The notes beneath the pieces are model-generated. The model had not been told where the DNA came from, made no database searches, and saw only the letters and a list, made by a program, of their open reading frames with translations. 64,000 nt of DNA from Prolixibacteraceae bacterium. GTDB taxonomy: Bacteria; Bacteroidota; Bacteroidia; Bacteroidales; Prolixibacteraceae. The stretch's first letter is position 1, and each line of letters opens with the position of its first letter. The position numbers were made by a program, and so were the translations under genes. Of the stretch, positions 1 through 8,796 are shown piece by piece. The stretch lies in assembly GCA_003506435.1 (NCBI GenBank), contig DOAQ01000048.1, forward strand, positions 96,423 to 160,422. Reading direction: 5' to 3'.

Positions 1-5
1 ATTTA

Positions 6-13
6 TACATTTG
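6..13 (+). promoter_or_regulatory. Bacteroidota -7 promoter element for the left-edge genes
   Basis: TACATTTG is an exact match to the TAnnTTTG -7 element of the Bacteroidota housekeeping sigma factor. It lies 19 bases before the ATG at 32, a normal distance. The matching -33 element would fall outside the window, so only half the promoter can be seen. Confidence 0.5.
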
Positions 14-31
14 CGCTTCATTTTTAATTAA

Positions 32-364
32 ATGGTCTTAAAATTAATTTTATCATCAGTTTTGGGCAGTTCAATAGGTTACTTTGGATTGATTATATTT
101 CCTTCTGCTAAAAAAGGAGAAAAAAATGGTGATTCTTTTTCGTTAGAAAAGAGAATAGAAAATTGGACCAGAATAATTAAAATGGATAAAAGATGTTTAT
201 TTTTTGATATATTTTTTTCATGTATTGTTATCAGTATAGCATACACAATAATAATCTTGGATGTGGTTTCAGTTAGACAGGCTTTATTGGGAGGTCTAAC
301 TGCTGAAGCTTTTTTTTATCATTACATACATAACGCTAGAAACGGAAATAACAAAAATAATTAA
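32..364 (+). CDS. small membrane protein of unknown function
   Basis: I do not recognise this 110-residue protein. It has an N-terminal hydrophobic segment (about residues 3-24), a charged middle rich in Lys and Glu, and a second hydrophobic segment (about residues 58-78), so it is probably a two-pass inner-membrane protein with the charged loop between. The next gene begins one base after its stop codon, which suggests co-transcription of the three genes at 32-1208 from the promoter at 6-13. The DNA is clearly more AT-rich than the housekeeping genes to the right, which fits an accessory or transferred cassette. No function is proposed. Confidence 0.55.
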   Translation: MVLKLILSSVLGSSIGYFGLIIFPSAKKGEKNGDSFSLEKRIENWTRIIKMDKRCLFFDIFFSCIVISIAYTIIILDVVSVRQALLGGLTAEAFFYHYIHNARNGNNKNN

Positions 365-365
365 G

Positions 366-554
366 ATGGAAAACACCTCCTTTTTCAAAGACATTTTAGT
401 TTTAATAGGCGTTTTACCAATTGAAAGACCAACAAAGGTAAAACAAGTGAAAAAACGCATGGGTTATCCAGTCAGATACTTGATTCATTTTTCTAAAGAG
501 GAAAAAGAACGGATGCATCATGAGTCTGAGAAACTGATGTGCTTAATTGATTAA
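366..554 (+). CDS. small basic cytoplasmic protein of unknown function
   Basis: A 62-residue reading frame starts one base after the preceding stop and ends 21 bases before the next gene. The product has no membrane segment and is Lys/Arg/Glu rich, with a short amphipathic end (KEEKERMHHESEKL). Tight packing between two co-directional frames is the main reason to believe it is translated. No family is recognised. Confidence 0.45.
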   Translation: MENTSFFKDILVLIGVLPIERPTKVKQVKKRMGYPVRYLIHFSKEEKERMHHESEKLMCLID

Positions 555-575
555 TTTACCCCACTAAGTATCTAT

Positions 576-1208
576 ATGTCAGAGAACCTAAACGCTCAAA
601 CATATGAACGTATTTTTAGCATCTTACTAAATGGCGTTCCAAAATTGTTTGAAGCTGAACACTTTGTAGAAAAAGAAAACCGAATTAGCCCATATCCCGT
701 TTTCATTGAGTCAAGAGATGTCCTTTCACATCTAAGAGACATTGCTGCCGACATTAACAGTAAGGAAAACGTTGAAAAAAATATAATCGAAATAGAAGAA
801 CATCTCAGAAGAGGGATAGCAGAAACATATCAGGAACATTATGAATATCTGTCTTCAAATGTTTTTCGTTCTTATGGTAAATATAAAAGTTCTTTTATGA
901 AATTTGAAAACTTATTAGGACTTAGGGCAAAACATGCACCTTTGCATTCTAAAATTAATTCCATTTTAAAATCTGCTCAATCTCTATGGATGGAAGGTAG
1001 AAATATGAAAAATAATGACATATCATCCAAAGAATTTCTAACATCCATCTCAAAATTTAAAGAAGCAAGTGAAATGGTTTCAACTATTGACAATGAAGTT
1101 GAAACAATATTTAATAATTTTTATAAAAGGGGCATTATTACTTCTTTTATAGCAATTTTTAGTATTTCCATCATACTAATTTTAGCAGCAAAGCTTTTTG
1201 TTGTTTAG
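576..1208 (+). CDS. tail-anchored protein of unknown function
   Basis: The 210-residue product is hydrophilic and helix-rich for about 185 residues, then ends in one strongly hydrophobic segment (about residues 188-208) with almost nothing after it. That is the layout of a C-terminally anchored membrane protein whose bulk faces the cytoplasm. There is no signal peptide. It is the last and largest of three closely spaced AT-rich genes, so the two hydrophilic proteins and the small membrane protein at 32-364 may act together. No known domain is recognised. Confidence 0.6.
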   Translation: MSENLNAQTYERIFSILLNGVPKLFEAEHFVEKENRISPYPVFIESRDVLSHLRDIAADINSKENVEKNIIEIEEHLRRGIAETYQEHYEYLSSNVFRSYGKYKSSFMKFENLLGLRAKHAPLHSKINSILKSAQSLWMEGRNMKNNDISSKEFLTSISKFKEASEMVSTIDNEVETIFNNFYKRGIITSFIAIFSISIILILAAKLFVV

Positions 1209-1396
1209 ATACTGATTTTTATTAACTTTAGAAGCACGAAAACACAACAAAGTGTATAATCCATAAGGGTTTTATTTGTTTTCGAACATTCTCACACGCG
1301 CCAATTTTTGTACATTGTGGTTGTATATTTTCACGCATTCCCTTACGTATCATACACCAACCGTTACAGATTGAAAAAAACAAAATTCATTGATCT

Positions 1397-1975
1397 ATGC
1401 TTAATCTTATTTTGTTTGGGCCTCCCGGAGCAGGCAAAGGAACGCAGGCCGAATTTCTGATTAAAACATTTCATTTGATTCATTTGTCAACGGGTGATTT
1501 GCTTCGTAGCCAGATTGCTGAAGATACAGCGCTCGGATTGGAAGCAAAGCGCTTCATGGATAAAGGAGAATTAGTACCCGATGAGATCGTGATCGAAATG
1601 ATAAAATCGAAATTGGACGCTAATCGCGATGCTGCGGGATTTATCTTCGACGGATTTCCGCGTACTGTTGCGCAGGCGAAAGCGCTTGACACTTTGCTGA
1701 ACGAAAACCGAATGCCGGTTTCAGGGATGCTTTGTCTTGAAGTAGACAAGCAGGAGTTGATTAACCGGTTGCTGAATCGTGGAAAAACCTCAGGGCGCAG
1801 CGACGATCAGGATGTTTCGATCATCGAGAACCGTATTAATGTTTATCACGAAAAAACATTGCCTTTGAAAGATTATTATGCAGCACAGAACAAACATTTT
1901 CTCATCTGTGGAATGGGCAGTATCGATGAAATTGCGGAACGCCTGACCAGCACTGTGAAAAGTTTGCAGGAATAA
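1397..1975 (+). CDS. adk: adenylate kinase
   Basis: The enzyme interconverts ATP + AMP and two ADP in the cytoplasm. The 192-residue product opens with the P-loop GPPGAGKGT (residues 8-16), followed by the AMP-binding segment (STGDLLR), the DGFPRT motif and a short LID with GRSDD. The LID lacks the four-Cys zinc site and is of the short type, so the length is normal for the short-LID class. Transcription probably ends at the hairpin at 2000-2065. The gene stands alone between an accessory cassette and a convergent set of minus-strand genes. Confidence 0.97.
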   Translation: MLNLILFGPPGAGKGTQAEFLIKTFHLIHLSTGDLLRSQIAEDTALGLEAKRFMDKGELVPDEIVIEMIKSKLDANRDAAGFIFDGFPRTVAQAKALDTLLNENRMPVSGMLCLEVDKQELINRLLNRGKTSGRSDDQDVSIIENRINVYHEKTLPLKDYYAAQNKHFLICGMGSIDEIAERLTSTVKSLQE

Positions 1976-1999
1976 TTAGAATTCAATTTTAAAGAGAAG

Positions 2000-2065
2000 C
2001 TGTCCCAAAAATCGGGAGTCGGGTTCTATCGGCTTATTTCGAATGAAAACCGGTTTTTGGGACAG
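2000..2065 (+). terminator. inverted repeat after adk, terminator-like or mini-repeat element
   Basis: CTGTCCCAAAAATCGG (2000-2015) is repeated in inverted form as CCGGTTTTTGGGACAG (2050-2065), with 34 bases between. It lies between the convergent ends of adk and the AlkD-like gene, so it may stop transcription from both sides. The arms resemble the terminal repeats of the elements at 14500-14632 and 44855-44997 but carry an extra C, so it may be a diverged short relative. Confidence 0.5.
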
Positions 2066-2087
2066 AAACTTTTGGTTAGCCCGTAAA

Positions 2088-2768
2088 TTATATTTTGGTA
2101 ATATCTTCTAAAAGTAAACAGGCCAGGCTTTTGGCGTGATCTTCTTCCATTTCAAGCATTGTGCTGAGAAAATCTTTGCATGATTTGCGCAAAACAGTGC
2201 CACGATTCGCCATCAAAATCATGGTGCGGTAAAAAATCTGTCCCAATGCCGGATCTTTTGCAAGAGGAGTAAGCACGTCGAAGAATGGTTCAAACATTTC
2301 ATCAATCGCTTTTTTGTCGGTCATTGCCAGGCGGCCAATTAGTTGAAGACCTGTCAGCCTGACCAGATGTTTTTTGCCGCGACAGTATTCCAGCGCTTTC
2401 ACAAATGCAAATTTCGAGTACACGAACAGGTTGGCAACAGCTTGTTCCGCAATTTCCGGGGTCTCAAAACTTTTGGTCCAGTAATCCATCTGTTCTTCGC
2501 TCAGCTCCGCCGGATCGTCGAGTAAAGTGGCCAGGATCATGGTTTCGCGCCATTGTTTGTTCCAAAGTTTCAAGGCCAGCAGGTGGTTTTTTGTATATTG
2601 CTTCGAGAGTTGCCGCAGTGAAATGACCGATGCGCCCCAGTTGATCCGGTAATTCACGCCCCGCGCCTTCATTTGGGCAACGGTTTCGCCATTTTTCAAC
2701 AAACGGATTTTTGTAAGCAGTTCCTGAAATATTCTTTCTGTTGCAGGATCGTCCAGTAATATATCCAT
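2088..2768 (-). CDS. DNA alkylation repair (AlkD-like) HEAT-repeat protein
   Basis: The 226-residue protein is all-helical and matches the general pattern of the DNA alkylation repair family (AlkC/AlkD type), including the segment LALKLWNKQWRETMILATLL, which resembles the family's first conserved HEAT repeats. AlkD proteins excise 3- and 7-alkylated purines without flipping the base. I cannot confirm the catalytic Trp/Asp/Trp positions, so the enzymatic call is tentative and it could be a non-catalytic HEAT protein. Its start lies two bases from the stop of the flippase gene, so the two share a transcript. Confidence 0.65.
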   Translation of the reverse strand: MDILLDDPATERIFQELLTKIRLLKNGETVAQMKARGVNYRINWGASVISLRQLSKQYTKNHLLALKLWNKQWRETMILATLLDDPAELSEEQMDYWTKSFETPEIAEQAVANLFVYSKFAFVKALEYCRGKKHLVRLTGLQLIGRLAMTDKKAIDEMFEPFFDVLTPLAKDPALGQIFYRTMILMANRGTVLRKSCKDFLSTMLEMEEDHAKSLACLLLEDITKI

Positions 2769-2769
2769 A

Positions 2770-4071
2770 TCAGTAAATTACAAATTCGACGCAATAAAAT
2801 ACGGTCAGCAAAAGTAATGAATAAACCAGGTGAAGTGAAATATTCAGGTAATTACCGGGCGAAATCCCTGTTTTTTTAACAAGGTAGAAAACCAGGAAAA
2901 GTTTCTCGAACAAATAAGCGGCAATTGTTCCGTAAGCGATGCCCGGAAGCCCCCACAACACAACAAACCAGAGGCTCAACGATACATTGAGGATAATTTC
3001 AAGCAAAGAAGCGAGGGCAATAGCATTTGTTTTTTTCAATCCAATGAGGATAGTTTGCGGGAAAATCAGACGGCTGGTTATAAGCAAAAGATAAATATTA
3101 AAGATAGTCGCACTTTCGCGGAAACCAGCATTAAAAATAACAGGAAACAGCCAGTGTGTAAGCGCAAGCATGACTATCGACAGCGGGAACAGGCCGTGCA
3201 TCAGTTTCGTGCTGTAACTTTTTATTTCCTGAAGCGTGTCATCCTGTTTTCCTTTTTCTGAAAAACGAGGGATCATTGACAAACTAAATGCATTTGCCAG
3301 CAGTACAACCAGCGGAAATTCGCGGGCTCCGTACCGGAAAACAGCAAAAGCCTGTTCGTCGAAATGAGAACTGACAATGAACCCGTCAATATATTGTGCT
3401 GAGCCGCTCAAAAAAGCGGAGATAACAAGCGGAGCAGAGAGTTTCAGGTGTTCGGCAAGAAAGGAAAATGATAGTTTCCAATCGGAGTATTTCCAGAGCA
3501 TAACAAGTAACCAGACATAACGAATTGCCGAAGAAATCACCAATCCGCCCAGCGAATACGAAACGGGAAAACCCAAAACAGCAGGAACCGAAACCAGCGC
3601 CAGCATCAGCGAAAAACTACTTATTCCGTACCATGCAATGCTGCCGGATTTGTCTTTCAGCAAGTATATGTACTCGACCAGGCTTGCCGGAACCGAAAAA
3701 AACAGATAGGCAAGAAGATAATTCAGGAACGGGATTTCAGGATTACGCAACAGAGTCTGTGAAAACGATTTTCCGAAGAGGATTAGAAAACCACCGGCAA
3801 AAATGGTAAACGCCGAAAGCAAAACAAAAACATTAAAAAGCTGCGCCGACTTTTCATCCGTTTTTCGGAATAGTGGCAACAACCCCTGGATGAACCCGTT
3901 CAGCCAGAAAAAACTAATTGCCCCGGCTACAAACATGACCATTTCGTACTGCCCGATTTCGTCTTTTCCAAGCCCGGTTTTGGTAAAAATAATACCGATC
4001 AGCAAAAGGCATGAAAAACGGAGCAACTGAAAAAATTGTAATGACGATATGTTTCCGGTGCGAAGCTTCAT
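2770..4071 (-). CDS. polysaccharide biosynthesis flippase (Wzx/MATE-like)
   Basis: The 433-residue protein is almost entirely hydrophobic, with about 12-14 predicted membrane segments spread over the whole length, as in the oligosaccharide flippase (PST/Wzx) family. Such proteins move undecaprenyl-linked oligosaccharides across the inner membrane. No glycosyltransferases lie nearby, so the substrate is unknown. A TAAATTTG element on the minus strand (4076-4083) ends only four bases before the ATG, which would give a very short or absent leader. The AlkD-like gene follows directly. Confidence 0.8.
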   Translation of the reverse strand: MKLRTGNISSLQFFQLLRFSCLLLIGIIFTKTGLGKDEIGQYEMVMFVAGAISFFWLNGFIQGLLPLFRKTDEKSAQLFNVFVLLSAFTIFAGGFLILFGKSFSQTLLRNPEIPFLNYLLAYLFFSVPASLVEYIYLLKDKSGSIAWYGISSFSLMLALVSVPAVLGFPVSYSLGGLVISSAIRYVWLLVMLWKYSDWKLSFSFLAEHLKLSAPLVISAFLSGSAQYIDGFIVSSHFDEQAFAVFRYGAREFPLVVLLANAFSLSMIPRFSEKGKQDDTLQEIKSYSTKLMHGLFPLSIVMLALTHWLFPVIFNAGFRESATIFNIYLLLITSRLIFPQTILIGLKKTNAIALASLLEIILNVSLSLWFVVLWGLPGIAYGTIAAYLFEKLFLVFYLVKKTGISPGNYLNISLHLVYSLLLLTVFYCVEFVIY

Positions 4072-4195
4072 TGTTCAAATTTAGTATTTTGACAGCAATA
4101 ATAAAACCCACCCAAAGGGAGCAAATTATACCGGATGGAAGGGGAGAAGCGGAGTTTGCGGATGGAGGAAGTGCAGTAGAAACGCATTGTACAGC

Positions 4196-5500
4196 TCACT
4201 GTCGTTTGTTCGTTTTTCTTTCCTTTTTGTTTTTTGTTATTAGTACTTTGTCTATTCGGTTGCTGTCAATGTCAACAATCTCTATTTTGTAACCCAAATA
4301 ATTCAATTTATCTCCTACCTGCGGAATTTTATTTATCTGATTAAACACAAATCCTGCGACGGTAGAATAATTAATTTTCTCAAAATCAATCGTAAAATCC
4401 TCTATTATTTCAACCAATGTTTCTATTGGGGCATCTCCACTTACAAGTACTGATTTGTCTTCACGTACAAATACATCCGGCTCGTAAGTTTCTCCTTCAT
4501 CCGGAATTTGTCCTACAATATTTTCAATGATATCGTGTAGTGTGATAATACCTTCAAATCCGCCATACTCGTTAACGACAAAACAGATATGAATCTTTTT
4601 TTGCCGAAACAGATTCAATACCCTTTTTGCATCTGCATTTTCAGGGACAATAATAGGCTGAGTGAGTAAATCGCGAACTTGTACTTTATTGTTTAAAGTA
4701 ATTGATTTGTAAAAGTCTCTCAGGTATAAAACCCCTTGAAAATCTTCCAGTTCTCCTTTACTGCAAACTATTTTACTGTGTTGAACGTCAAGTAATATAC
4801 TCTTGATTTCTTCATCGGGCCTGTCAATATCGATCCATTCAACATCTGTTCTGTGGGTCATTATGTGTTTCGCTTTTTTGTCGGAGAAATAGAAAATTTT
4901 TTCGTGAATGATATTTTGTTCTTTTTCAATCACTCCTTCAGTAGAAGCAAATTTAATCATCTGCCGCAGTTCAGCCTCTGTTAGCTGTTCCGATTGTTTC
5001 TTTATCCCAATCAATTGATTTATAAGATTTGTCGAAACAGATAAAAGTTTTACAAACGGATAAAATACCTCGCTGAAATAATATACCACAGGAGCCACTC
5101 GAATAGCGATCTTGTCCGGTCTGCTTAATGCAATTGTTTTTGGAACCAATTCACCAATTACAATTGAGATATAGGTGATCATCAATATGGTCAATGACAA
5201 AGCAATTTCATCGGCATACGGTTTAGTAATATCAATATTTTGAAAGAATGGTGAAACATCGTCGGCAATATTCATCCCTCCATAAACGCCTGTAACAATT
5301 CCAATTAACGTAATGCCAACCTGGATTGCAGATAAGAAGTTTTCCGACTTTCCGAGCAGCTTCAATGCTATTTTTGCTCCGTTGCTCCCCTTCAGTCTCG
5401 CTTGTTCAAGTCTTGACTTTTTACTTGAAACCAATGCAATTTCAGATAAAGCAAAAAATCCGTTCATTAAAATCAATATTCCTAATATTGCTATTTCCAT
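4196..5500 (-). CDS. CNNM/HlyC-CorC family membrane protein with CBS pair
   Basis: The 434-residue protein has an N-terminal DUF21 (CNNM) membrane domain (about residues 1-190, starting with ILILMNGFFALSEIALVSSKKSR), a CBS-domain pair (about 200-330) and a C-terminal CorC/HlyC domain (about 345-425). The family is annotated as hemolysin-like or TlyC but is better viewed as a divalent-cation (Mg/Co) efflux or homeostasis protein of the inner membrane. It appears monocistronic. The neighbours give no further hint. Confidence 0.9.
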   Translation of the reverse strand: MEIAILGILILMNGFFALSEIALVSSKKSRLEQARLKGSNGAKIALKLLGKSENFLSAIQVGITLIGIVTGVYGGMNIADDVSPFFQNIDITKPYADEIALSLTILMITYISIVIGELVPKTIALSRPDKIAIRVAPVVYYFSEVFYPFVKLLSVSTNLINQLIGIKKQSEQLTEAELRQMIKFASTEGVIEKEQNIIHEKIFYFSDKKAKHIMTHRTDVEWIDIDRPDEEIKSILLDVQHSKIVCSKGELEDFQGVLYLRDFYKSITLNNKVQVRDLLTQPIIVPENADAKRVLNLFRQKKIHICFVVNEYGGFEGIITLHDIIENIVGQIPDEGETYEPDVFVREDKSVLVSGDAPIETLVEIIEDFTIDFEKINYSTVAGFVFNQINKIPQVGDKLNYLGYKIEIVDIDSNRIDKVLITKNKKERKTNKRQ

Positions 5501-5565
5501 ATTCCTATTATTAGCTGAAGTGGCCGTTTCACGATCGGTTTTTATATTGTTTTAAAAGTAAGCAA

Positions 5566-6453
5566 TTAATCCCATTTCCAGATATACGACAACTTCACCG
5601 TTTGGTATATCCAGTCGTGCAGGCCATACAAATATTGAATACGAAAAGTCTGGTGTTTCAATTTCTTCTGAAGGTCGAATGTATAAACTATCGGACGGTC
5701 GCCATTGTCTTTGTAGCCGTGGTATCCGCTCAACGAATTACTTACGGTCATCTCTTTGAACCGAATATCCATCCCGGCGCCATACAACAGGGCGTCGTCT
5801 TGCAGGTTCATGTCGTCATTCGTTTGCCACGAATAAAACCCGAGCATCCCGAAAGGTACCCATTGGGTATTCCGAAGGCCGGAACTTAGGTTTTTTGAAA
5901 AATTAAGATCGAGAAAATAGCCCGGACTATCGGCATACCGCGCAGCATCGAGTCTTCCCCCCGAGGCTGTTTTGCAGGCCAGTCGCAATACGGTGTCTGG
6001 AAATTTGCGGTCTCTTAAAAGCTGGATCATGGAGGAAAAATAAAGGTCGCCGATGGCCAGCCCGCGAGCGTCTTTATCGCGGGCAACCCGCTCGTCGCGA
6101 ATGGCATCCGACATGGAATAATGTTCGAGCATTACCCCGTAAACTTCAATAGCAATTTTAGCTCCGGCAAAAGGGTAGTAAAATCGTCCGGACAAATCCT
6201 GAGTGTTGTCTCCATCTTTAAAATGAAAATCCGGCCCAAATTCAATTTCTTTTTTACCGGACAAAATGCCTTTTTTCATTTCCGGAACAGGCAAGGCATT
6301 GGGGCCTAAAAAGCCCGGACTGATCGTCAGAAAAAAACGCCAACTGGGCATGCCGGGTTCCCATCCGTGCAATTCGTTCCACCAGTTCCAGTCTTCCTGC
6401 GAAAAGCATGAAAGCGGAATGACCGTTAATAGGAAGAAAATAAGCTGCTTCAT
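5566..6453 (-). CDS. secreted outer-membrane beta-barrel-like protein
   Basis: The 295-residue product starts with a signal peptide (MKQLIFFLLTVIPLSCFSQ; cleavage near residue 18-19). The mature part is rich in alternating aromatic and polar residues and ends YIWKWD, which is typical of outer-membrane beta-strands. No lipobox is seen. It could be a transporter-like barrel of the MetA/OmpL37 sort, but I recognise no specific family. It lies between the CorC-like gene and a protease gene, each with its own spacing, so no operon partner is clear. Confidence 0.65.
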   Translation of the reverse strand: MKQLIFFLLTVIPLSCFSQEDWNWWNELHGWEPGMPSWRFFLTISPGFLGPNALPVPEMKKGILSGKKEIEFGPDFHFKDGDNTQDLSGRFYYPFAGAKIAIEVYGVMLEHYSMSDAIRDERVARDKDARGLAIGDLYFSSMIQLLRDRKFPDTVLRLACKTASGGRLDAARYADSPGYFLDLNFSKNLSSGLRNTQWVPFGMLGFYSWQTNDDMNLQDDALLYGAGMDIRFKEMTVSNSLSGYHGYKDNGDRPIVYTFDLQKKLKHQTFRIQYLYGLHDWIYQTVKLSYIWKWD

Positions 6454-6500
6454 TTGAGATAAATAGTACGGCTAAAATAGCGAAAAGGCGGAAAACAAAA

Positions 6501-6523
6501 AATCCCGGTGATTGTCCGGGATT
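6501..6523 (-). terminator. terminator of the C1 protease gene
   Basis: On the minus strand AATCCCGG pairs with CCGGGATT across a seven-base loop and is followed by a T-rich run (TTTTTTGTTTT). It lies 9 bases beyond the stop codon of the protease gene, a standard place for an intrinsic terminator. Confidence 0.8.
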
Positions 6524-6531
6524 TTGATATA

Positions 6532-7737
6532 TCAGAGGTTTAATTTTTTTTGGATATTTTTCGGAATTGCTTCCTTATTCACCATGATGCACATGGTTTT
6601 GTATTGGACGTACGGTTTCGAGGCAAAGAAATAGCCGTCATAATCGTTATACCTGCCCCATGAGTTTTTAATCTTGTAATAAACCGATCCGTTCTGATCT
6701 TTTGCAGTTCCGACAATCAGCATTCCGTGATCATCGGTAGTCTGGTAATCATCGAAATCGATTTGTCGCATTTCCTGAGTTATTGTTTTTTCCGGGCCGG
6801 GTTCGTTCAGTTCAAAAATCTTTTCTTCTTTTTCTTTATCGGTTAACTTTTCCCATTTCGAGATTTCGGCTCCATCCATTTCTTTCATGTTCAGATCAGG
6901 AACAACGGCAACTCCTTTTTTCGAAGTTGAAAATCCTTTCTCACTGATGTCGGCAGCCCATGCAACCGTGTAGCCATTGCTAAGCGAATTATCGATAATT
7001 TGTTCCAGTTCTTCCATCGGAACGTTATATACTTCATCCCACGACCAGTTGTCGGGTACTTCCAGAATAAACTTCGAATAAAACGGATGATGGGAATATG
7101 AACTGATTTCTACGTAATCGTCCATGTTCAGGCCAACGTATTCTTTTGCAAAATTGAGCGGTGTGTATTCTTTTCCCTCGTATTTAAAGGACTTCGGCAA
7201 TTCCCCAAGATAGGAACTAAGGGTGCCGTTAACAGCATCATGCCAAGCCGTACTCAGCTTTTTGTTTTTGTTTTCAATGACCGCATTTACCTGTTCACTC
7301 AGTACGCGGTCCATTTCTCCGTGAACGTGTTTGTCTTCGCCGTAGTTCAGACCATCGTAAACCGATTCGGGAACAATACCATGCTTGCGTATCATGTTTG
7401 TTACGTCGTGAAAAGCGCCGCCTGCTGAAAAATTAAGGCTTCCGTGGAGCCTGACGTGCTTGATTGCTTTTTCCGAATACGTATGCCAAACTACAAACAT
7501 TTCCGATAAATCGACTTCGGATTTGCCAAGTCTCAGCATTTCTGCTTCAAGCAAGCCCATTCCCGAGAACGACCAGCAAGTTCCCGAATGGTATTGATCT
7601 TTAATTGATGTGGTAGGAATTTCATGAATGGTAGTAAACTGATAACCCTTCTCCACTTCTCCTTCTTTTTTTGCTTCGGCGCTTAACGATGCAATAATAA
7701 ACCCTACGCCAAGCAAAGCATATCTTAATTTACCCAT
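6532..7737 (-). CDS. C1-family (bleomycin hydrolase/PepC-like) cysteine peptidase
   Basis: The 401-residue protein has a signal peptide (cleavage near residue 22) and the papain-type active site: Gln in KDQYHSGTCWSF with the nucleophilic Cys, His in TDDHGMLIVG and Asn in IKNSWG. The large insertion between Cys and His and the order of motifs fit the C1B (aminopeptidase C/bleomycin hydrolase) subfamily. Classic PepC is cytoplasmic, whereas this one is exported, as is common in Bacteroidota. It probably degrades peptides in the periplasm. It has its own promoter and terminator. Confidence 0.9.
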   Translation of the reverse strand: MGKLRYALLGVGFIIASLSAEAKKEGEVEKGYQFTTIHEIPTTSIKDQYHSGTCWSFSGMGLLEAEMLRLGKSEVDLSEMFVVWHTYSEKAIKHVRLHGSLNFSAGGAFHDVTNMIRKHGIVPESVYDGLNYGEDKHVHGEMDRVLSEQVNAVIENKNKKLSTAWHDAVNGTLSSYLGELPKSFKYEGKEYTPLNFAKEYVGLNMDDYVEISSYSHHPFYSKFILEVPDNWSWDEVYNVPMEELEQIIDNSLSNGYTVAWAADISEKGFSTSKKGVAVVPDLNMKEMDGAEISKWEKLTDKEKEEKIFELNEPGPEKTITQEMRQIDFDDYQTTDDHGMLIVGTAKDQNGSVYYKIKNSWGRYNDYDGYFFASKPYVQYKTMCIMVNKEAIPKNIQKKLNL

Positions 7738-7774
7738 AAAATAGCTAATAATTTTCCGTGCTAAAACTATGTCT

Positions 7775-7782
7775 CAAAAGTA
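7775..7782 (-). promoter_or_regulatory. -7 promoter element for the C1 protease
   Basis: TACTTTTG on the minus strand matches TAnnTTTG exactly and lies 38 bases before the ATG. No clear -33 TTTG is visible at the usual distance. Confidence 0.5.
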
Positions 7783-8025
7783 GTATTTTTTGAAGCGGAG
7801 TAAAAATCGGGTTGTCGGTAGGAAGAAACTAATTGAGGGGACTTGCTTTTTTGTTGTCTTGTGTGTTGTAGTTTGATATTCAGTAATTTAATTGATTTTG
7901 TTTTTATGGTTTGGAACACCGTTTGTTGAATATTCCGGGTGGATAATATGATGTAAAACATAAAAGACAAATGTTAATAAATATTAAATGAAAATTTCAT
8001 ATTGAAATTGGCAGAAAAATAAAAA

Positions 8026-8053
8026 CCCAACAATCAAAATTCTGACTGTTGGG
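8026..8053 (-). terminator. terminator of tRNA-His
   Basis: On the minus strand CCCAACAGTCA pairs with TGATTGTTGGG (11 pairs including one G-T) around a six-base loop, followed by TTTTTATTTTT. It begins 10 bases past the tRNA 3' end. Confidence 0.88.
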
Positions 8054-8063
8054 TCTTTGCGAG

Positions 8064-8138
8064 GGTGAAAGACCGGGTTCGAACCGGCGACCTCTGGAAC
8101 CACAATCCAGCGCTCTAACCAACTGAGCTACAATCACC
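8064..8138 (-). tRNA. tRNA-His (anticodon GTG)
   Basis: The minus strand folds as a tRNA: D stem GCTC/GAGC, anticodon stem CTGGA/TCCAG with loop TTGTGGT (anticodon GTG, His), and T stem GCCGG/CCGGT with TTCGAAC loop. The extra G at the 5' end (8138) faces C73, as expected for tRNA-His. CCA is not encoded. The acceptor stem shows two apparent T-T oppositions (5:68 and 6:67), see findings. It has its own promoter (8167-8174) and terminator (8026-8053). Confidence 0.95.
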
Positions 8139-8166
8139 ATATTTGCTTTTTATTACAAAAGCGGTG

Positions 8167-8174
8167 CAAATATA
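8167..8174 (-). promoter_or_regulatory. -7 promoter element for tRNA-His
   Basis: TATATTTG on the minus strand matches TAnnTTTG exactly and lies 28 bases before the tRNA 5' end. A TTG on the minus strand at 8193-8195 (18-base spacer) could serve as the -33 element. Confidence 0.6.
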
Positions 8175-8232
8175 CTATTTTTATTTTTTCTCCAACTCAA
8201 ATTTTTACAATTTTGAATAAATTTTAAATGCA

Positions 8233-8796
8233 ATGAAAAGAGAACTGACAGGCATTATTTTGGCTGGCGGAAAAAGTAGCCGGATGGGACAGGACAAGGG
8301 ATTGATGGACTTTATAGGAAAGCGGATGGTCCAGTATTCTATTGACATTATTGCCCGTTTTACCGACTGCATTATTATCAGTTCCAATAATTCTGAATAC
8401 AAAAACTTTGGTTTTCCATTGATCACCGATATGTACAAAGATTGTGGTCCGGTGGGTGGTTTACATGCTGCTCTTTCTGCTTCAGAAACAGACTGGAATC
8501 TGGTGCTTGCATGCGACCTGCCATTCATGAACGCTGAACTTTTCAATTCCTTGTTTTCTCTGATTGATCAGCAGGATGCAATTCTTCCAATTCACCAAAA
8601 CGGCATAGAACCGCTTGCCGGGATATATCACAAACGAATGTCATCTTTTTTTGCCGGGAAAGCTGAAAAGAAAGAATTCAAACTGCATACTATCCTGAAA
8701 GAAAGGGATATTGAATATTTCGATACTTCCGGACTTTTGGAAAGGTATCCGAAACTTTTCGCAAACATCAATACTCTTTGGGACATAAGAAAATAG
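8233..8796 (+). CDS. mobA: molybdenum cofactor guanylyltransferase
   Basis: MobA attaches GMP to molybdopterin to give the bis-MGD cofactor used by DMSO-reductase-family enzymes. The 187-residue product has the nucleotidyltransferase signature LAGGKSSRMGQDKG (residues 10-23) and the Mg-binding CDLPF motif, and ends at the normal length. It sits about 120 bases before the bis-MGD oxidoreductase gene, whose own promoter lies between them, so it supplies cofactor for that enzyme but may be expressed separately. Confidence 0.93.
   Translation: MKRELTGIILAGGKSSRMGQDKGLMDFIGKRMVQYSIDIIARFTDCIIISSNNSEYKNFGFPLITDMYKDCGPVGGLHAALSASETDWNLVLACDLPFMNAELFNSLFSLIDQQDAILPIHQNGIEPLAGIYHKRMSSFFAGKAEKKEFKLHTILKERDIEYFDTSGLLERYPKLFANINTLWDIRK

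Noticed and set aside
7767..7970. 67-residue minus-strand frame
   Set aside because: It overlaps the protease promoter element, has no homology I can see and an arbitrary composition.
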